From NCBI RefSeq assembly GCF_002078875.1, contig NC_034413.1:65282802-65346801 (forward strand): DNA of 64,000 nucleotides. The letters are read 5' to 3'. The notes under the pieces are model-generated. The model saw only the letters and a program-made list of their open reading frames with translations, did not search any database and was not told the origin of the DNA. Both the position numbers and the translations under genes were made by a program. Of this stretch, positions 40,001 through 52,000 are shown piece by piece. Position 1 is the stretch's first letter. Each line of letters opens with the position of its first letter. This stretch comes from Numida meleagris (lineage: Eukaryota; Chordata; Aves; Galliformes; Numididae).

Positions 40001-43000
40001 GCAAAACTCTGCATTATTACATGAAGTTCAGAATTGCAGAGGAGGAGGAACAAGCAGTGGGTTGGGTTTGTCAGGTACACAGGCGTGAGGCTAGGTAAGC
40101 TTCTGCCTGCATTAAGCAGGTTCTTGCTTGCAGCTCCGGAACTCCGTCTGATGCTGAAAAGGAATTGGGTACTTGGATTTTCTCAGTGCTGTAAAGAATT
40201 CAGTATTACCTACGTAAGAAGTCACCTGGCACAAAAACGAAGTCTTTCAAATCAAAGAGTAATTGGCAGCTGGATGTGCGTGTTTGGGAAAAATACTTTG
40301 GCTCAAACAATTGCAGGGAAAAGGTGAAGTAGTCATCAGCTGCATGGAATGTTTTCCAGCATATTTGGTAGCTTTGTTTTTCTTCCTTCCCTGATATTTT
40401 CAACTGGTTACCAGGTGGAGATAGAACATTGGACAGAGATATTCAGCAGCAAAGATTTCTGCTTTTCCTTATAATGTTACTTTACAAATTTGTTGTCATT
40501 CATTGCCCTTAACTGCTGCTGTGCAGATCCTGTAGTGTGCGTTCCATCCAGTTTTTTTATCGGGGACAATGGAATCCCTTTGGAAGTAATTGCTGGCAGC
40601 GTTTCCGTGGAAGAGCTTGTTACCAGAATCCATAAAGTGAAACAGGTAATGCTTGTGGCAGGTGGATCTTTCAGACTGAGATGGGTGTGCTCACATGCTC
40701 GGGGCAGGCCCTTAACATACTCCTTGGAGAAATGTGAATTATTGTGTTTCTATCCCTCCATCAACAAAATCAGCAAGTTGAAATTCATTACTCAGTGTTG
40801 AATGAATTTGAAAGTCCTGTGCAGAAGCGCTGTGCTATTTTCTGTTTCACAGATTGTTTAATCATTTGTGTAACACCCACAGAAATGAGGCTTGTCAAGA
40901 AGCCTAAACTTGAATGGTACACCAGCTATTCTTTCAGTAATTTGTATGTGCTTTTGTAATACTGTTTTATAGTGTGGGTTTATAAAAATATGCTACAAAA
41001 TATAATACGAGCACAGTTTTATCACTGTGATTGCGAGTGTAAGATTATAATTAAGAAAAAAGTATATATGGTTGTGTCAGACTGAACTATATGGGATAAT
41101 TTTATATTTTAAATAGGACCACGTCTCCAAAACCAGTTTAGTAGCCTTGACTTTTGAACCTGAGGAAAACATCAGTCTCTCTTGTTCCCCCAATCTCTTA
41201 GATGCACGCAGAAAAAGGGCGACCTCTGGAAAATGCGTGTCAGTCCTCTGCTCCGTGTCCCTCGTCTCAGTCTGATGGTGCTCCAGAAGCCATGCAATCC
41301 ACAGCAGCAGATCCTTGTGACTCTCTCGGGTCTGTTATGTGTGAAACAAGACCTTCTGATGGTAATGGCCAGCGTGTTAACCCAAGTGCTAGCTGATTTG
41401 CTTTGAAATAATTTTCCTTGTCTTAATTGCTATATAATGTTACATAAAAGACAGTATATGGAGTGGACTTGTTGAACAACTTGAACATACCGGATGCTTC
41501 TTGCAGAGCTTGTCATTGTGCTCTGTTCTAATGTGAGAAACACGTGGTTTGTAATACAAAAAAAACCTGTGCATAGGATTCAGCTGAAAAGGTTTCTCTG
41601 GATTAGTAACCTGAAATCAAATGGGGGGAAAAGGAGGAAATTGAAAGTTTAAATAGCAGAACCTCCTGTCTTCTTGAGATATCCTAGTTTCCACCAATTA
41701 TGGCTAACAGTAAGTAGTTAATAATATTTTTGTGTTAAGAAATATACCTTTAACTTTTCTCTTGTGCATTACCCTCTTGTAAATCACTTGCAGACGGAGC
41801 AAATTCAAGTCAAGCAAGCCAGGAAGCAGCTCAGTCTTCAGATGAGCAAGTGAGCAATGCTCAGCCTGCGAATGATCTTGCAATCAAAGTAGAGAGGTAA
41901 CTGTTCTTTGTAGACTTTCTGATGTATTCCATTTGCTTCCCAGGATGTAGCTTTTTTTTTTTTTTTTTCCTATCAGACAGGCTTAATTATGGGGTTTTGG
42001 TGCTGATTCTCTTGTCATCTGGCAGACATTTTACAGGGGCTTATTTTTATTTGGATGTGTGAGATAATACGAGGGGGAATACAAAAATCAGCTTTTAGAT
42101 TAATTTATCCCATACCCTGAAATAGAGGGGTAATCTGGAAAATTAAGAAGATTGCCATTCCTTTGCTGTAACGTCATTATTTTCATCTCTTGCAGACAAT
42201 ATGCTTTCTGCAGAGATTTTGAAGGAGTCAAAATATTGCACCGAAAGCACTGAAACTAGGGCAAAAAAATGCTAATCTAGGTTTCCTACAGAGATGTCCT
42301 CTTATTTTCTTGTCTGTTTGATGACTGTAGTCCAGGCACATTGCAAAGGGCGGAGGAATTCTATTTGGTGACTCTTGTGCTTTTTATTTGATCAGCGAAC
42401 TGTAGCGAGGCCTGATAAGCAGTGCTAGCTCTAGTATTGTGAAGTACGGTAACAGGAGGGTTCTGGTTCTGTTCATAGTTGATTAAATTAAACATGACAG
42501 GATTTAGTGGGTTGAATTGTTCTTTTAACATCTGTAGCACAGATACTGCTTATAACGTCCTCCCTAAAACCAGCAACGCATTTAGTTGATAGAATTACCT
42601 ATATTACTGAAACATATTTTTAACATTCTTTTACATTTGATTTCAGTTTCCTTCCAAATAAAAGATTACAATGTGCATAATCCTACTTACAACAGCTAAC
42701 AAAATGCAAGACTGATAAGAAAGTCACTATTTTAATGTAGAATCTTAAATTGTACATACATGTACAGCATACTTTCCTTCAGGAAAAAAAAAGGAGGCAA
42801 GGCTATGTGGTACTTAGTATTTCTTTTTAAATAAACAATAACAACACCTACTGTACAAAACCAAGAGGTTTCTCATGTCTGACTATGCGTGGCATTTGGT
42901 CGTGCCTGCCCTCTTCCCAGACTTAAAAATACGTCACAAATTTTGTGGATTAGTCCTTATTCTGAGGCACCTGTCTGGATAAATGAGACAGACACATGTG

Positions 43001-46000
43001 CATCTATATCAGTACTTGCTATATATTATTTGTTTTCTATTTTAGGAAGTGATGTGGAGAAGAAACCAAGACAGTTTAAATAGCTAAAATAGTTAAGAAC
43101 AGGCTCAGATCAGTGTTTCTGTTACCGTAGATTACAAACACTATTGCACGTTGTATGTCTTACAGGATATCAAACAACAAGAATATGTAAGGTTCTTCAT
43201 TTAGTAAACAGAAAAGAACAAAAAATATGTAGAAGTACCATTAAAAACTGGGAGCTAGGTGGTGAATCACTGCCTCGTGTTTTTATGGATGGTACGGCCA
43301 CACGTGAATGAATCATTACTCTTACATTAGCTGTTAGCAGTGTGTGACAGCTCCTCTTCATTTTCATGTGTCTTCCTTTCCTGTGTTTGGAAATACTTCA
43401 TTGAAAGTAAAAAAGTTAATAGCAGATAATGCAATCTTAAGACTCTTTTCCTTTGCTTTTAAATTTAGAATAACAAAAAAGCTTGAAGAAAGACGGGAGG
43501 AGAAAAGGAAAGAAGAAGAACAGGTAACGCAAAAATGTAGAACTGCTTGCAGTATTTATTTAGATCCCCATATTTAAATAAATGCTTAATTGCTTTTTAA
43601 ACAAACATACTACAGTCTTGTCCCACTTACCCAAGGCAGTTTTGTGGTCTCATTTTTATTGTCTCTCTTGTTTATTCAGAAAGAAATTAAGAAAGAAATA
43701 GAACGGAGAAAAACTGGCAAAGAAATGTTGGAGTACAAAAGACGGCAGGAAGAGGAACTGACAAAACGAATGTTAGAGGAAAGGAACAGAGAGAAGGCAG
43801 AAGAGAAGGCAGCGAGAGAGCGAATTAGGCAGCAGATTGCATTGGTAATTCATCTGGAAAGACAGCTTGCTGCTGCTTTCTTGCGAGGGCTGATAGTTCT
43901 AAAAGGATACATTTTCTCATTTGGTGAAACACTGAAAAATCTTCAGTTTTTGTTTGGAATTCTGTGGCTTTGCATGGTGACAACTTATGCATTTTAACGT
44001 TTGCCGCATATAAAGTGAAGCTTCTACTTTTATATGCATAATGATGATATCTGTGAGAATTAATATACTAGCTTTTCTTCTGCGTAGCTTGAGCTACATT
44101 AAACGTAACAAATAATTGCATTTCAAGCTGAGATCTGAAATGGAAGCACAGGACATACTTAATTGTTTCAAAATTGAGGTTGTTTTTTTTTTAAGTTTGT
44201 ATGTATATGTGTTTACATATGGATATAAACAGTTCACAACTGAAATTCCTCTTTGTTTCCAAGTTTTGCCTAGAACACTTAGAACTACAGCAGTGTGACT
44301 TGTCAGAAGATTTTTCCCTTTCTCTTCACTGGAGAGTTAAACTTTCATGGGAAGGCTATCTGCTGTCTACGTGGATGAAGTGTCTCATTGAAAAGTGTAT
44401 TTTATCTTTCCTAATGACAAGAGACAGCACAGTGTGACAGTGAATACAGCTTTGCAGCGCTACTGCCTTTCCTCTGTGCGGCCTACTTACATCAGAGCAG
44501 ATGGGTTCTCAGTACAGATTGAGGTTTTTATGAGTATTAAGTTGCAGTTCATGGTGAAAATGAAGGTTTATGTTTGGTCTTTCCTAAGGATCGTGCTGAG
44601 AGAGCAGCTCGCTTTGCAAAATCGAAGGAAGAGGCAGAAGCTGCGAAAGCTGCAGCTCTTCAGGCTAAGCAGGCTGAAATAGAAGCCAGAAAAGAAGCAT
44701 CTCAAAAGGAGCGAAGGTGAGTCGTTGTAGAGAAAGCAGAAGTGTATACTGGTGGGAAGAAAGGTTAACAAAAACTTTGCATGAGCTTTAAGAAATTTAA
44801 TAGTATGTCCTAACCTATTAATTGGTGCTATGCTGGTGGGTTTGAATACCGACATAAAAATTAGCTTTCTTTTTTAATATTAACTCATAGCTATTTGCAT
44901 TAATGTTATGTTCTCAGATAACTTGAATGCTTTAGACGTTCCCAGTAGTGATACATGCGTTTCCTGATCTTTGGTTTGAATACCAGGTATGATGGGGCTA
45001 GGCATGGAACTAGATGAGGTGGTAATGTCAGAACTACAGTGGAGAACGTGGTGCTGACCCAGCTGTTTTTCTGGGTGCACAGCAGGCTTGGATTCAGCAA
45101 GGCTTGTTTATGCACATCAGTGTTAGTCAGACACGGCTCCTGTTCTGCTCAATTCTACTGTTTCAGAAAATATCCTAACTTATGGAGGCCTTAAATAGTT
45201 ACAGAAACCCTGTGAATCAGAATCCCAGAAGAGGGGGCACAGTGCAGGAGTAACCTCTTAAGTTGCTGAATGTAGTGTTACTTGCCAAGCTAGGCTAAAT
45301 ACCTACGCCCTCATAGAATAACTTCTGAAAAATCCCACAGAAGTAATACAGGCTACACAAAATACGTGTGGTTTATATTTCATTCACGTATTCATTATTT
45401 TGTGTGATTAATATAAGCATCTTGTTTGAATACCGTTGAGTCTGGTGAAATGCAGACGAGATGCACCGTGGTATGTAAGCAGATGGTTATCAACTATGGA
45501 TCCAAACTCATAAACCATCTGAACTGCCATAAATAGGATGAGTGCCCCTCCCTTCCACACCTGAATACTGCCAAGCTAAAGACCCAGGAGTGTTTGTAAT
45601 TGTTAATATGCTGACTGTCCATGGTGAATGTCCTGCAGTGCAATAGCCAGGATTCAGTTCCGCCTCCCAGATGGCTCTTCCTTTACTAACCAGTTCCCAT
45701 CTGAAGCACGGCTGGAAGAAGCGAGGCAGTTTGCTGCACAGGTAAATCAGTGTTTCATTTTCTCAGCTGTGTGCTAATTACAGATTGATGTAGCAGCAAC
45801 TAGTTGTTGATCACGGCAGAATCGTTGTTAGCTGCTTTCCTTTTTGTTAATTTGAAGTGCATTTTGGTTAGCAGCATTCTCCACCAGCTGCCTTTGTACA
45901 GCTGCAGCATGGAACTTGTAAGAGATAAAAAAAAGTTCTGCATTTCTTCATATGAAGATCATTGTAATTTTGATAAGAACTCTTGTTCAGTAAGACAGTG

Positions 46001-47541
46001 TATGCTCAGCAGGCAGCTCCGCAGTTGTTTGAAAGTTGAAAGTGAGCAGTTAGTTATAACTAAAATGTTTTCTTTATACTTTCACAGACAGTTGGTAATG
46101 CTTATGGCAATTTTTCTCTGGCGACAATGTTTCCCAGAAGGGAATTTACCAAAGAAGATTATGGAAAGAAATTACTGGAGCTAGAGTTAGCACCCAGTGC
46201 TTCAGTAGTGCTGCTGCCGGTAGGTGTTGGTTTGTTCTTCATTTAGCTACAAATGTCAGTACTGTTACTACACAGATGCTTCTAGTTAGCTGTTACATTT
46301 GCTTGAATTTTGGTCTTTACTATCTTTAAGACATATTGCAAAATTAGTATAATTTTTGTTAGGACTAATTAGGAAAAGGATTGACATAGGTATTTGTTTA
46401 TTGTGGGACAAAATAGGGTCTTTTGTAGTGTCTGTTGGGCTGCTTCTAAATTATGTGTGAAATACTCTGCCTAAATGAGTACAGCTTTAATACCTGACAA
46501 GTTTGCTTTTGGTGTTCATATCCAGGCAGGAAGACCTGCTACTTCTGTTGTTCAGGCTTCAGGCGGTGACCTGTGGAAGTTCTTGGGCACAATACTTTAT
46601 CCCCTCCTCGCAGTTTGGAGATTTATTAGCAACTTTCTGTTTACGAGTCCACCCCCCTCACAATCTACTGTGAGAACAGTTCATCAGCAAGACCATTCGA
46701 ATCCCTCCACGTCTAACAATGTTGAGCAAAGCAGGTAATCAGAACTGTTTATGGTAGCTGTTTCTCTAAGTACTTGCTAGAGTTGTTTTAATCTTATATT
46801 ACCCATCTGAACCATATGTGTTCTTCTACAGCTGTTGCTCTGTCCTTGCAGTTTCAGGAAACCACCCTTCTGTGTGGCTAAAGGATAAACTGGGGGCAGG
46901 CAAACTGCATCTCAGCCCTGATTAAGATATCTTGATTTTTTATGTGTGTGATTAAGCAAGCCCCATATTGCTTGCTTCCATTTCCAACTGCAGAGTAGGA
47001 AAAAAAATAGTTTTTCAGCCATTTATGAACACAGAATTCAGCTGTAACTATGAATGTGGATTTCGCTTGAGCTGATACTGTTTGGAAGGTAGCAATTATG
47101 AAAATGGGATGTAAAGTTCTTATGGTGAAGTTAATACAAGGAACAAGAGCAACTGAATTTGATCAGAAAGTTGAGGTTTTGTGTTGGAGGAAGAGAAATC
47201 TCCTGTACCAGGAGCTGTTTCACACAAAGAAGCCACATATCACCTCAGTGGAACTGAAGTTCTATTTATTTGTCTGACTGCTAAATGCCATGTTTTCAGC
47301 TGGGTGCTGTTTCCCAGTGAAACAAAGGGCTGAGGGGAAACCTATTACTGGGGATAAGAGAAGGAAGGATGCTCTGCTTACACACTGTCTTTTGTACCCT
47401 AGGCAAACCGTCAGGAAACGAGTAACAGAAAAACGAGGGGAAGACTTCAAAAAAGAAGGCAAAATATATAGACTGAGGACTCAAGATGATGGAGAAGATG
47501 AAAACAATACTTGGAATGGAAATTCTACACAACAGATGTAG
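34048..47541 (+). CDS. UBXN4: UBX domain-containing protein 4 (erasin), complete
   Basis: ER membrane adaptor that binds p97/VCP through its UBX domain and promotes ER-associated degradation. Thirteen coding exons join in frame to 508 codons, the human length: 34048-34129, 38743-38845, 39668-39696, 40527-40645, 41202-41361, 41794-41896, 43469-43523, 43680-43844, 44589-44716, 45639-45741, 46088-46219, 46526-46734, 47403-47541. The start is the first of two adjacent ATGs in a CACCATG context and gives MMWFGGSIPAAIAAAKQQ, as in human (MLWF...). Residues 1-111 form a thioredoxin-like domain, about 112-198 a variable Ser/Gln-rich linker, 200-315 a charged coiled coil, 316-393 the UBX domain with the p97-contacting FPR motif (MFPRREF), about 409-432 a hydrophobic membrane-inserted segment, and the tail ends DGEDENNTWNGNSTQQM. 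Confidence 0.98.
34130..38742 (+). other. UBXN4 intron 1
   Basis: A 4.6-kb intron, GC-rich at its 5' end (rest of the CpG island) and then ordinary. Many open stretches at 34.0-34.6 kb are by-products of high G+C. It contains a 20-bp perfect palindrome with a TTAATTAA core at 36087-36106 and a T run near 36379-36393. No extra exon was recognised. Confidence 0.6.
34202..34289. repeat. 29-bp perfect inverted repeat in UBXN4 intron 1
   Basis: The left arm 34202-34230 and right arm 34261-34289 (gcgagcagcgggcagagctg...) are exact reverse complements over 29 bp. They are separated by a 30-nt spacer that begins with an 18-bp perfect palindrome (AGGGCCGGGCCCGGCCCT, 34231-34248). It lies 73 nt inside intron 1, in the CpG island. 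A transcript could form a long GC-rich hairpin. Confidence 0.9.
39668..39696 (+). CDS. UBXN4: UBXN4 29-nt microexon
   Basis: Acceptor tttcaccag and donor ATTT/gtatcc flank 29 nt (phase 1+27+1) encoding EACLQFSQI, exactly the peptide expected between the IDTK and YPVVCVPSSFF segments. Leaving it out would shift the frame, so it must be constitutive for full-length UBXN4. It belongs to the thioredoxin-like domain. Confidence 0.93.
45639..46219 (+). CDS. UBXN4: UBXN4 UBX-domain exons
   Basis: Exons 45639-45741 and 46088-46219 encode the ubiquitin-like UBX fold: RIQFRLPDGSSFTNQFPSEA, then the EARQFAAQTVG helix, the FSLATMFPRREFTKEDYGKK loop and strand with the FPR motif that inserts into the p97 N-domain, and ELELAPSASVVLLP at the end. 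All p97-contacting features are present, so the protein should be active as a p97 cofactor (inference). Confidence 0.95.
46526..46734 (+). CDS. UBXN4: UBXN4 membrane-anchor exon
   Basis: The 209-nt exon encodes the hydrophobic segment LWKFLGTILYPLLAVWRFIS followed by NFLF (residues about 409-432). In the human protein this segment inserts into the ER membrane as a hairpin without a luminal domain. A Ser/Pro/Thr-rich stretch follows that differs from human. Confidence 0.93.
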
Positions 47542-48030
47542 TTTTGAGTAACTGCAGTTATGAGTCAGGCTTTTTTTTTTTTTTCCTTATTTGATTTAAG
47601 TCAACTAAAGCTTCTGGAGAAGTGGGGCTTCTTTCACACCAACTGAACTAAATAATTCTTATTCCTACAGTGGAGTATGGAATAAAGTTGCCTAAGTCAG
47701 AACAATCAAGTGGGTGTAGCTGTGGCTTAAGAAGTCAAGAGCTGAAAAGATTGAAAATCTCCATCAGCTTTCATAATCATTACCCTACTGCCATTAGTAA
47801 GGCACTTTTTAATCTTTCAATATTCTGCTACATAAATTTAAGCGCCAGGTATTAATGTAAAGGCCATGGTAGGGAATGACTGGTTAAAATGAGGGTTTCA
47901 GAAGCATTATAAGTAGAAAATCAGGAAACTAATTTATGTTTAACTTTTTTTCTTGCTTCTGCAGCTGCAAGCAAAACCTTGTAGTTTTTAATTCCCCAAG
48001 CACTCAATAAACTATTTTCCAGAAAACATA
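47542..48030 (+). other. UBXN4: UBXN4 3' UTR with poly(A) signal
   Basis: A canonical AATAAA at 48006-48011 is followed by a T/GT-rich stretch (tgtcttttcttgt), placing the UBXN4 3' end near 48030. The UTR contains a T run at about 47569-47584. Confidence 0.7.
48006..48011 (+). terminator. UBXN4: Poly(A) signal AATAAA, UBXN4
   Basis: Perfect AATAAA 465 nt after the stop codon, with a T/G-rich element just downstream. Confidence 0.7.
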
Positions 48031-48249
48031 ACTGTCTTTTCTTGTAACATTCCTCTGAGGTACGTAGCCACAAAGAAGCAAGCAGCTAGGCTTACATACT
48101 AAGATGTAAAATACAGTTGTTTCAGTTTAAATGACCTTATTCAGGGGTTATTCCTGTTGAAATCTGGTAAAAGAAATATGAAAGTGTTTTGTGTCTGAAA
48201 AGATGGTACAGGAGAAAAACACCTTTGTCACATAAAGCGGAAATGTTGA

Positions 48250-49004
48250 GAAGAGAGACTGCAATACAAAAGCGTGGAAGCTTTTATTTTGAAGGTGAGG
48301 ATGTGGCTTTCACAGATGAAGAATGTCAACTTTCCTTCCTCCCCAGGTACTGTGCATTTATATTTTTTACACTTACAGGTGTTCAGTGCTACTGTAGACT
48401 TTTTTGTAAAAAAAAATTCAGTAAGTATTGCACTGTTGAAATGTAAAGGCTTAGTGCTATTACTTTAAAAAAAAATTCATGATAAAATTAAGAAAATACT
48501 ATATATGAGATGAAGGGGAGGGGGGGAACCTCTACAGTAGCTGCAATAGAACAGTACTTTCTCCAAGAGATCAGTACATTTTCCTATACCTGTTTATGCC
48601 AGTGCTGGCAATAGCTTGTCTTCAAAAGATTAAGCAGCAGCAAAGCTTCATGGGATGCTCTCAGCTCCCTTGAAAAGACAAGCAGGATCCAAGGGAAGAT
48701 GGCGAAGGAGGGTAGATGAAGGTTTAGGCTCAGAATCCTTACACAACTTGGAACCATCAGTTTTAGTTTTGACTTGAAACAAATAGTCAATAGTAGCTGG
48801 AAAAAAAATCAGTGTTTTTTACTTCATATTTTAAGTGAACAGAAAGATTGCAAACCACCTCCAAGGCAAGACACTAAGTTGCAGCAGTACAAGCCCTAGG
48901 TGTCTTTTTTCTGTGCTGTAGGATTTCTTTGTTAAGAAGAAAAAGCATTTCAGCAAGTAGAAATATTATTTCAGTCTGTTCCGCATATTCAAATGAATTA
49001 AAGC
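48250..49004 (-). other. LCT: LCT 3' UTR with candidate poly(A) signal
   Basis: Downstream of the LCT stop (minus strand) the first canonical AATAAA I find reads from 48288 to 48283, about 720 nt after the stop. If used, the LCT and UBXN4 transcripts converge with only about 0.25 kb between their ends. The end given is approximate. Confidence 0.5.
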
Positions 49005-52000
49005 TTACATTTTAGTAAGTTCCATGGGTGATTGCTTACGATATCTTTTGGATGCTGTTCCATATTTGTATGCAATAAATGCCAGGACCAGTGCTCCAAC
49101 TCCAGACAGGGCAAAAAGCACATACAGTGCTATTTCTGCACTTTGTGATGTTAAATCTAATCCCAGGAAGCGCACACTGTCAGCCAGTCCCGGTGTGGTG
49201 TCTGGTGTCACTGTTCATGAGAAAACAATAAATAGTTAGTACAGGGCCCGTCGGGAACATTTTCATGTCTGTGTGTGCATCTCTTCTTCCTCACTCTGCA
49301 GGGCGGCTCTTCAGCACTCTTTCAGTAGCTGTGGGTCTCTGGGATCAGCAATTGCTACAACTCTAGCTCAGAGTAATGGTACAGCTGAGGGCTTATAGTG
49401 AGCTCCTGGGCCTGGAGGAGAGGAGAGTATTTCCTGACATCCACAGCTGATAAAAAAAATGTTAATTTGAGCACCCAAACTGAAGTGGTTGCTGTTCAGT
49501 TGATATACTTAGTCCAGAGATCACAAGTTAAAAAAGAATATTTCCAATGTCTTCTTAGAAAGTAGTCAAAATTGTTTTTTAAACAAAATGCAGTGCAGGA
49601 ATACTGAATGGGTGGGACGTGGAAAACGTAAAACGCAGTAACTTTTTTTTGCCTGTATTTTGAGGACAGAGGCGTAGCCAGGTGCTACCACAAAATCTTA
49701 AGTTATTCTGGTTTTACAAACAGAAATCATGATATGTTCTGCATTAGTGTCTTCATTAATAAAGGCTGGTAATTAGGCAGTTTGCTACCCCAGCTCTTTA
49801 AAAGAATACTGTAGAACATAGTGTCTTTTAGGACGAGAGATTACAGAAGAGCAATTTCTGCTGCACCACTTACCTTCAGGCTCTGTTTCCAGACAGGGAT
49901 GTGGGCCCGTTGCAGGATCTGGAAAGCCATTGCAGCTGATAATCTGTGAGTAGTACCTGGCAGAGGCCTTGGGGAGCCGTGGCAACGTGGGGTCCGTGTA
50001 ATTCACGTGATAGAGCCCAAACCTTTCATCAAAGCCCACTGCCCACTCAAAGTTGTCCATCAGCGTCCATGCCGTGTAGCCGCGCAGGTCAACACCGTCG
50101 AGCACAACAGCTGTTACCAGGAGCAGACATAACAGGTTAGTTGAGCAGTCGGGTGACAGGAGTCACGAGTAGGCCAGCAGTGGTGCAAACAGGGCACTAA
50201 CCCAGAAGTGCACACTGAGTACAGTGCAGTTACTGCCACATTTGTCTCACCATCTCCCTGTCCCCACCTCTCGTGTGTTGCTACAGCTAGTGATGAACCA
50301 GGGCAGCTCAGCCAGCCACTGCAGACTGCTGCTCTTTGCCCCCGAAATCAAAGCTTTCATTCAATAAGCAAAGGTTTAAGAACAGAGAAGAAAACAATGA
50401 GTGTTTAAACGTGTTTATGCGTTCTGTGCTGCTAAAACGAAGTAACAAGCACTTGAACAGCTGGCAGTCAGCTCCCACTAAGGCAGACAAACAAGCTTAA
50501 CCACTGCTGTTATTGAAAGCGGGGGTTTTCTGTTTGTCTGTTTTAAATAAGGTGCAGTTTTTAAATACGGCAGTAGTTAAACTAGATAGTCCTAACCATT
50601 AACCCATCAAGTAATGGAACCCTCTTGCGGGATGCAGCTATAGAAGGAAGCTGTTCTTATCCTACTCTATTAAACCCATGACTAACAACCCATAGTTGTT
50701 CTTCCTTTGGATCATCTTTCCCTGCAAAAAGTCCTGGCCCAGCAACGACCAGTTTGTGTGTGTAACTTACAAACATGCTGCCAGTGGTCAGTCAGCTCCT
50801 TACAACTCGCATCAGTGTTTCTCCCACCAAGACTGACATGCAGCTTTAAATAATCATTCTTACCTTTCAGCGCCTCATTGATGTAGTTCCGATGGTAATG
50901 TATTCGCCACGTGTCATTGAAATCTATGGCTCCCCTCTCTGATATCCCATTTTCAGTCACGTAAATAGGAGGGTTGTTGTACTCTTCCTTTATCCACCTC
51001 AGGAGCTTTCGGAAGCCAAAGGGCGTCACCTTTAGCCAGAAGGAACCAGAGTTCAGCCAGCTGCGGTCGGTTACTGAAGCAACACCCCTGCAGAGGAGGA
51101 CACACTGTTCTCAGCACAGCCCCCGTGCCTGGCCCTGCATTACTGCTCACCTGAGAAGTCTGACACCGAGCTCTGTGGAAAACTGCACCCAGGATGACTC
51201 CAGGGCAAGCTGTGAAAAGCACTGAGCTCGGGGGAGGTGAACAGCTGCTGGTGTTCACAAACCGCTAGAAAATGCTTCTCGTATTTTGCTTTGAAGTTGT
51301 ATTCTGCCTGAATCAACTCTAGCTGAGGATGTGATGTGTGCCCAGATCACAAGCCTGCCCCCTCTTTGTCCTTTGAAGCAGTTTCTACTTTTCAATGTAT
51401 AACCTACAATGCAGTGCTTGAGAGCAGAACATGGCCATTTACTCCTAACAAACACGAAAGCAAGACAGCCCCCTGTCCTTCTAAAGGGATAAACCACAGG
51501 GGTCGTGCTGAGGTAGCAAAGAGAAATTACCTAATTTCAAATAGTCTCTGTGAAAACGTTTCAGAAAACAGTACATGTTCACCCTCGTGCCTGCTCCCAC
51601 AATTACCCTAATTCTCATCAGAAAAGCTCACAGGCTCCCACTGTTTGCCTTTTTAAAGGGGAAGGAAATCAACGTCTATAGATAAAAAGCTTTACTTAAT
51701 GTATATTTAACCACAAAGTAATTTAACTGTATGGCTTTAAACTTAAGTAGGGTTACCCAGTGTGGTTGAGGGAACCAATAACTGTTCAAACAGCAAATGG
51801 AGCAGCAGTACCCGTAAACCAGGACAATCTCCCACTTCTAACTACAGACCGGGCGCAGGAAATATGATCCAATGGAGCTGATACCAAATGGTTGCGAGAC
51901 TGATATTCCTTCATTTTTAAATGCAATCATTTTCCTAGTTTTAACAATTCACTTTTATAATCAGGTCACAAAGGAAGAGCTGTAGCTGGCCTATTCCGAA

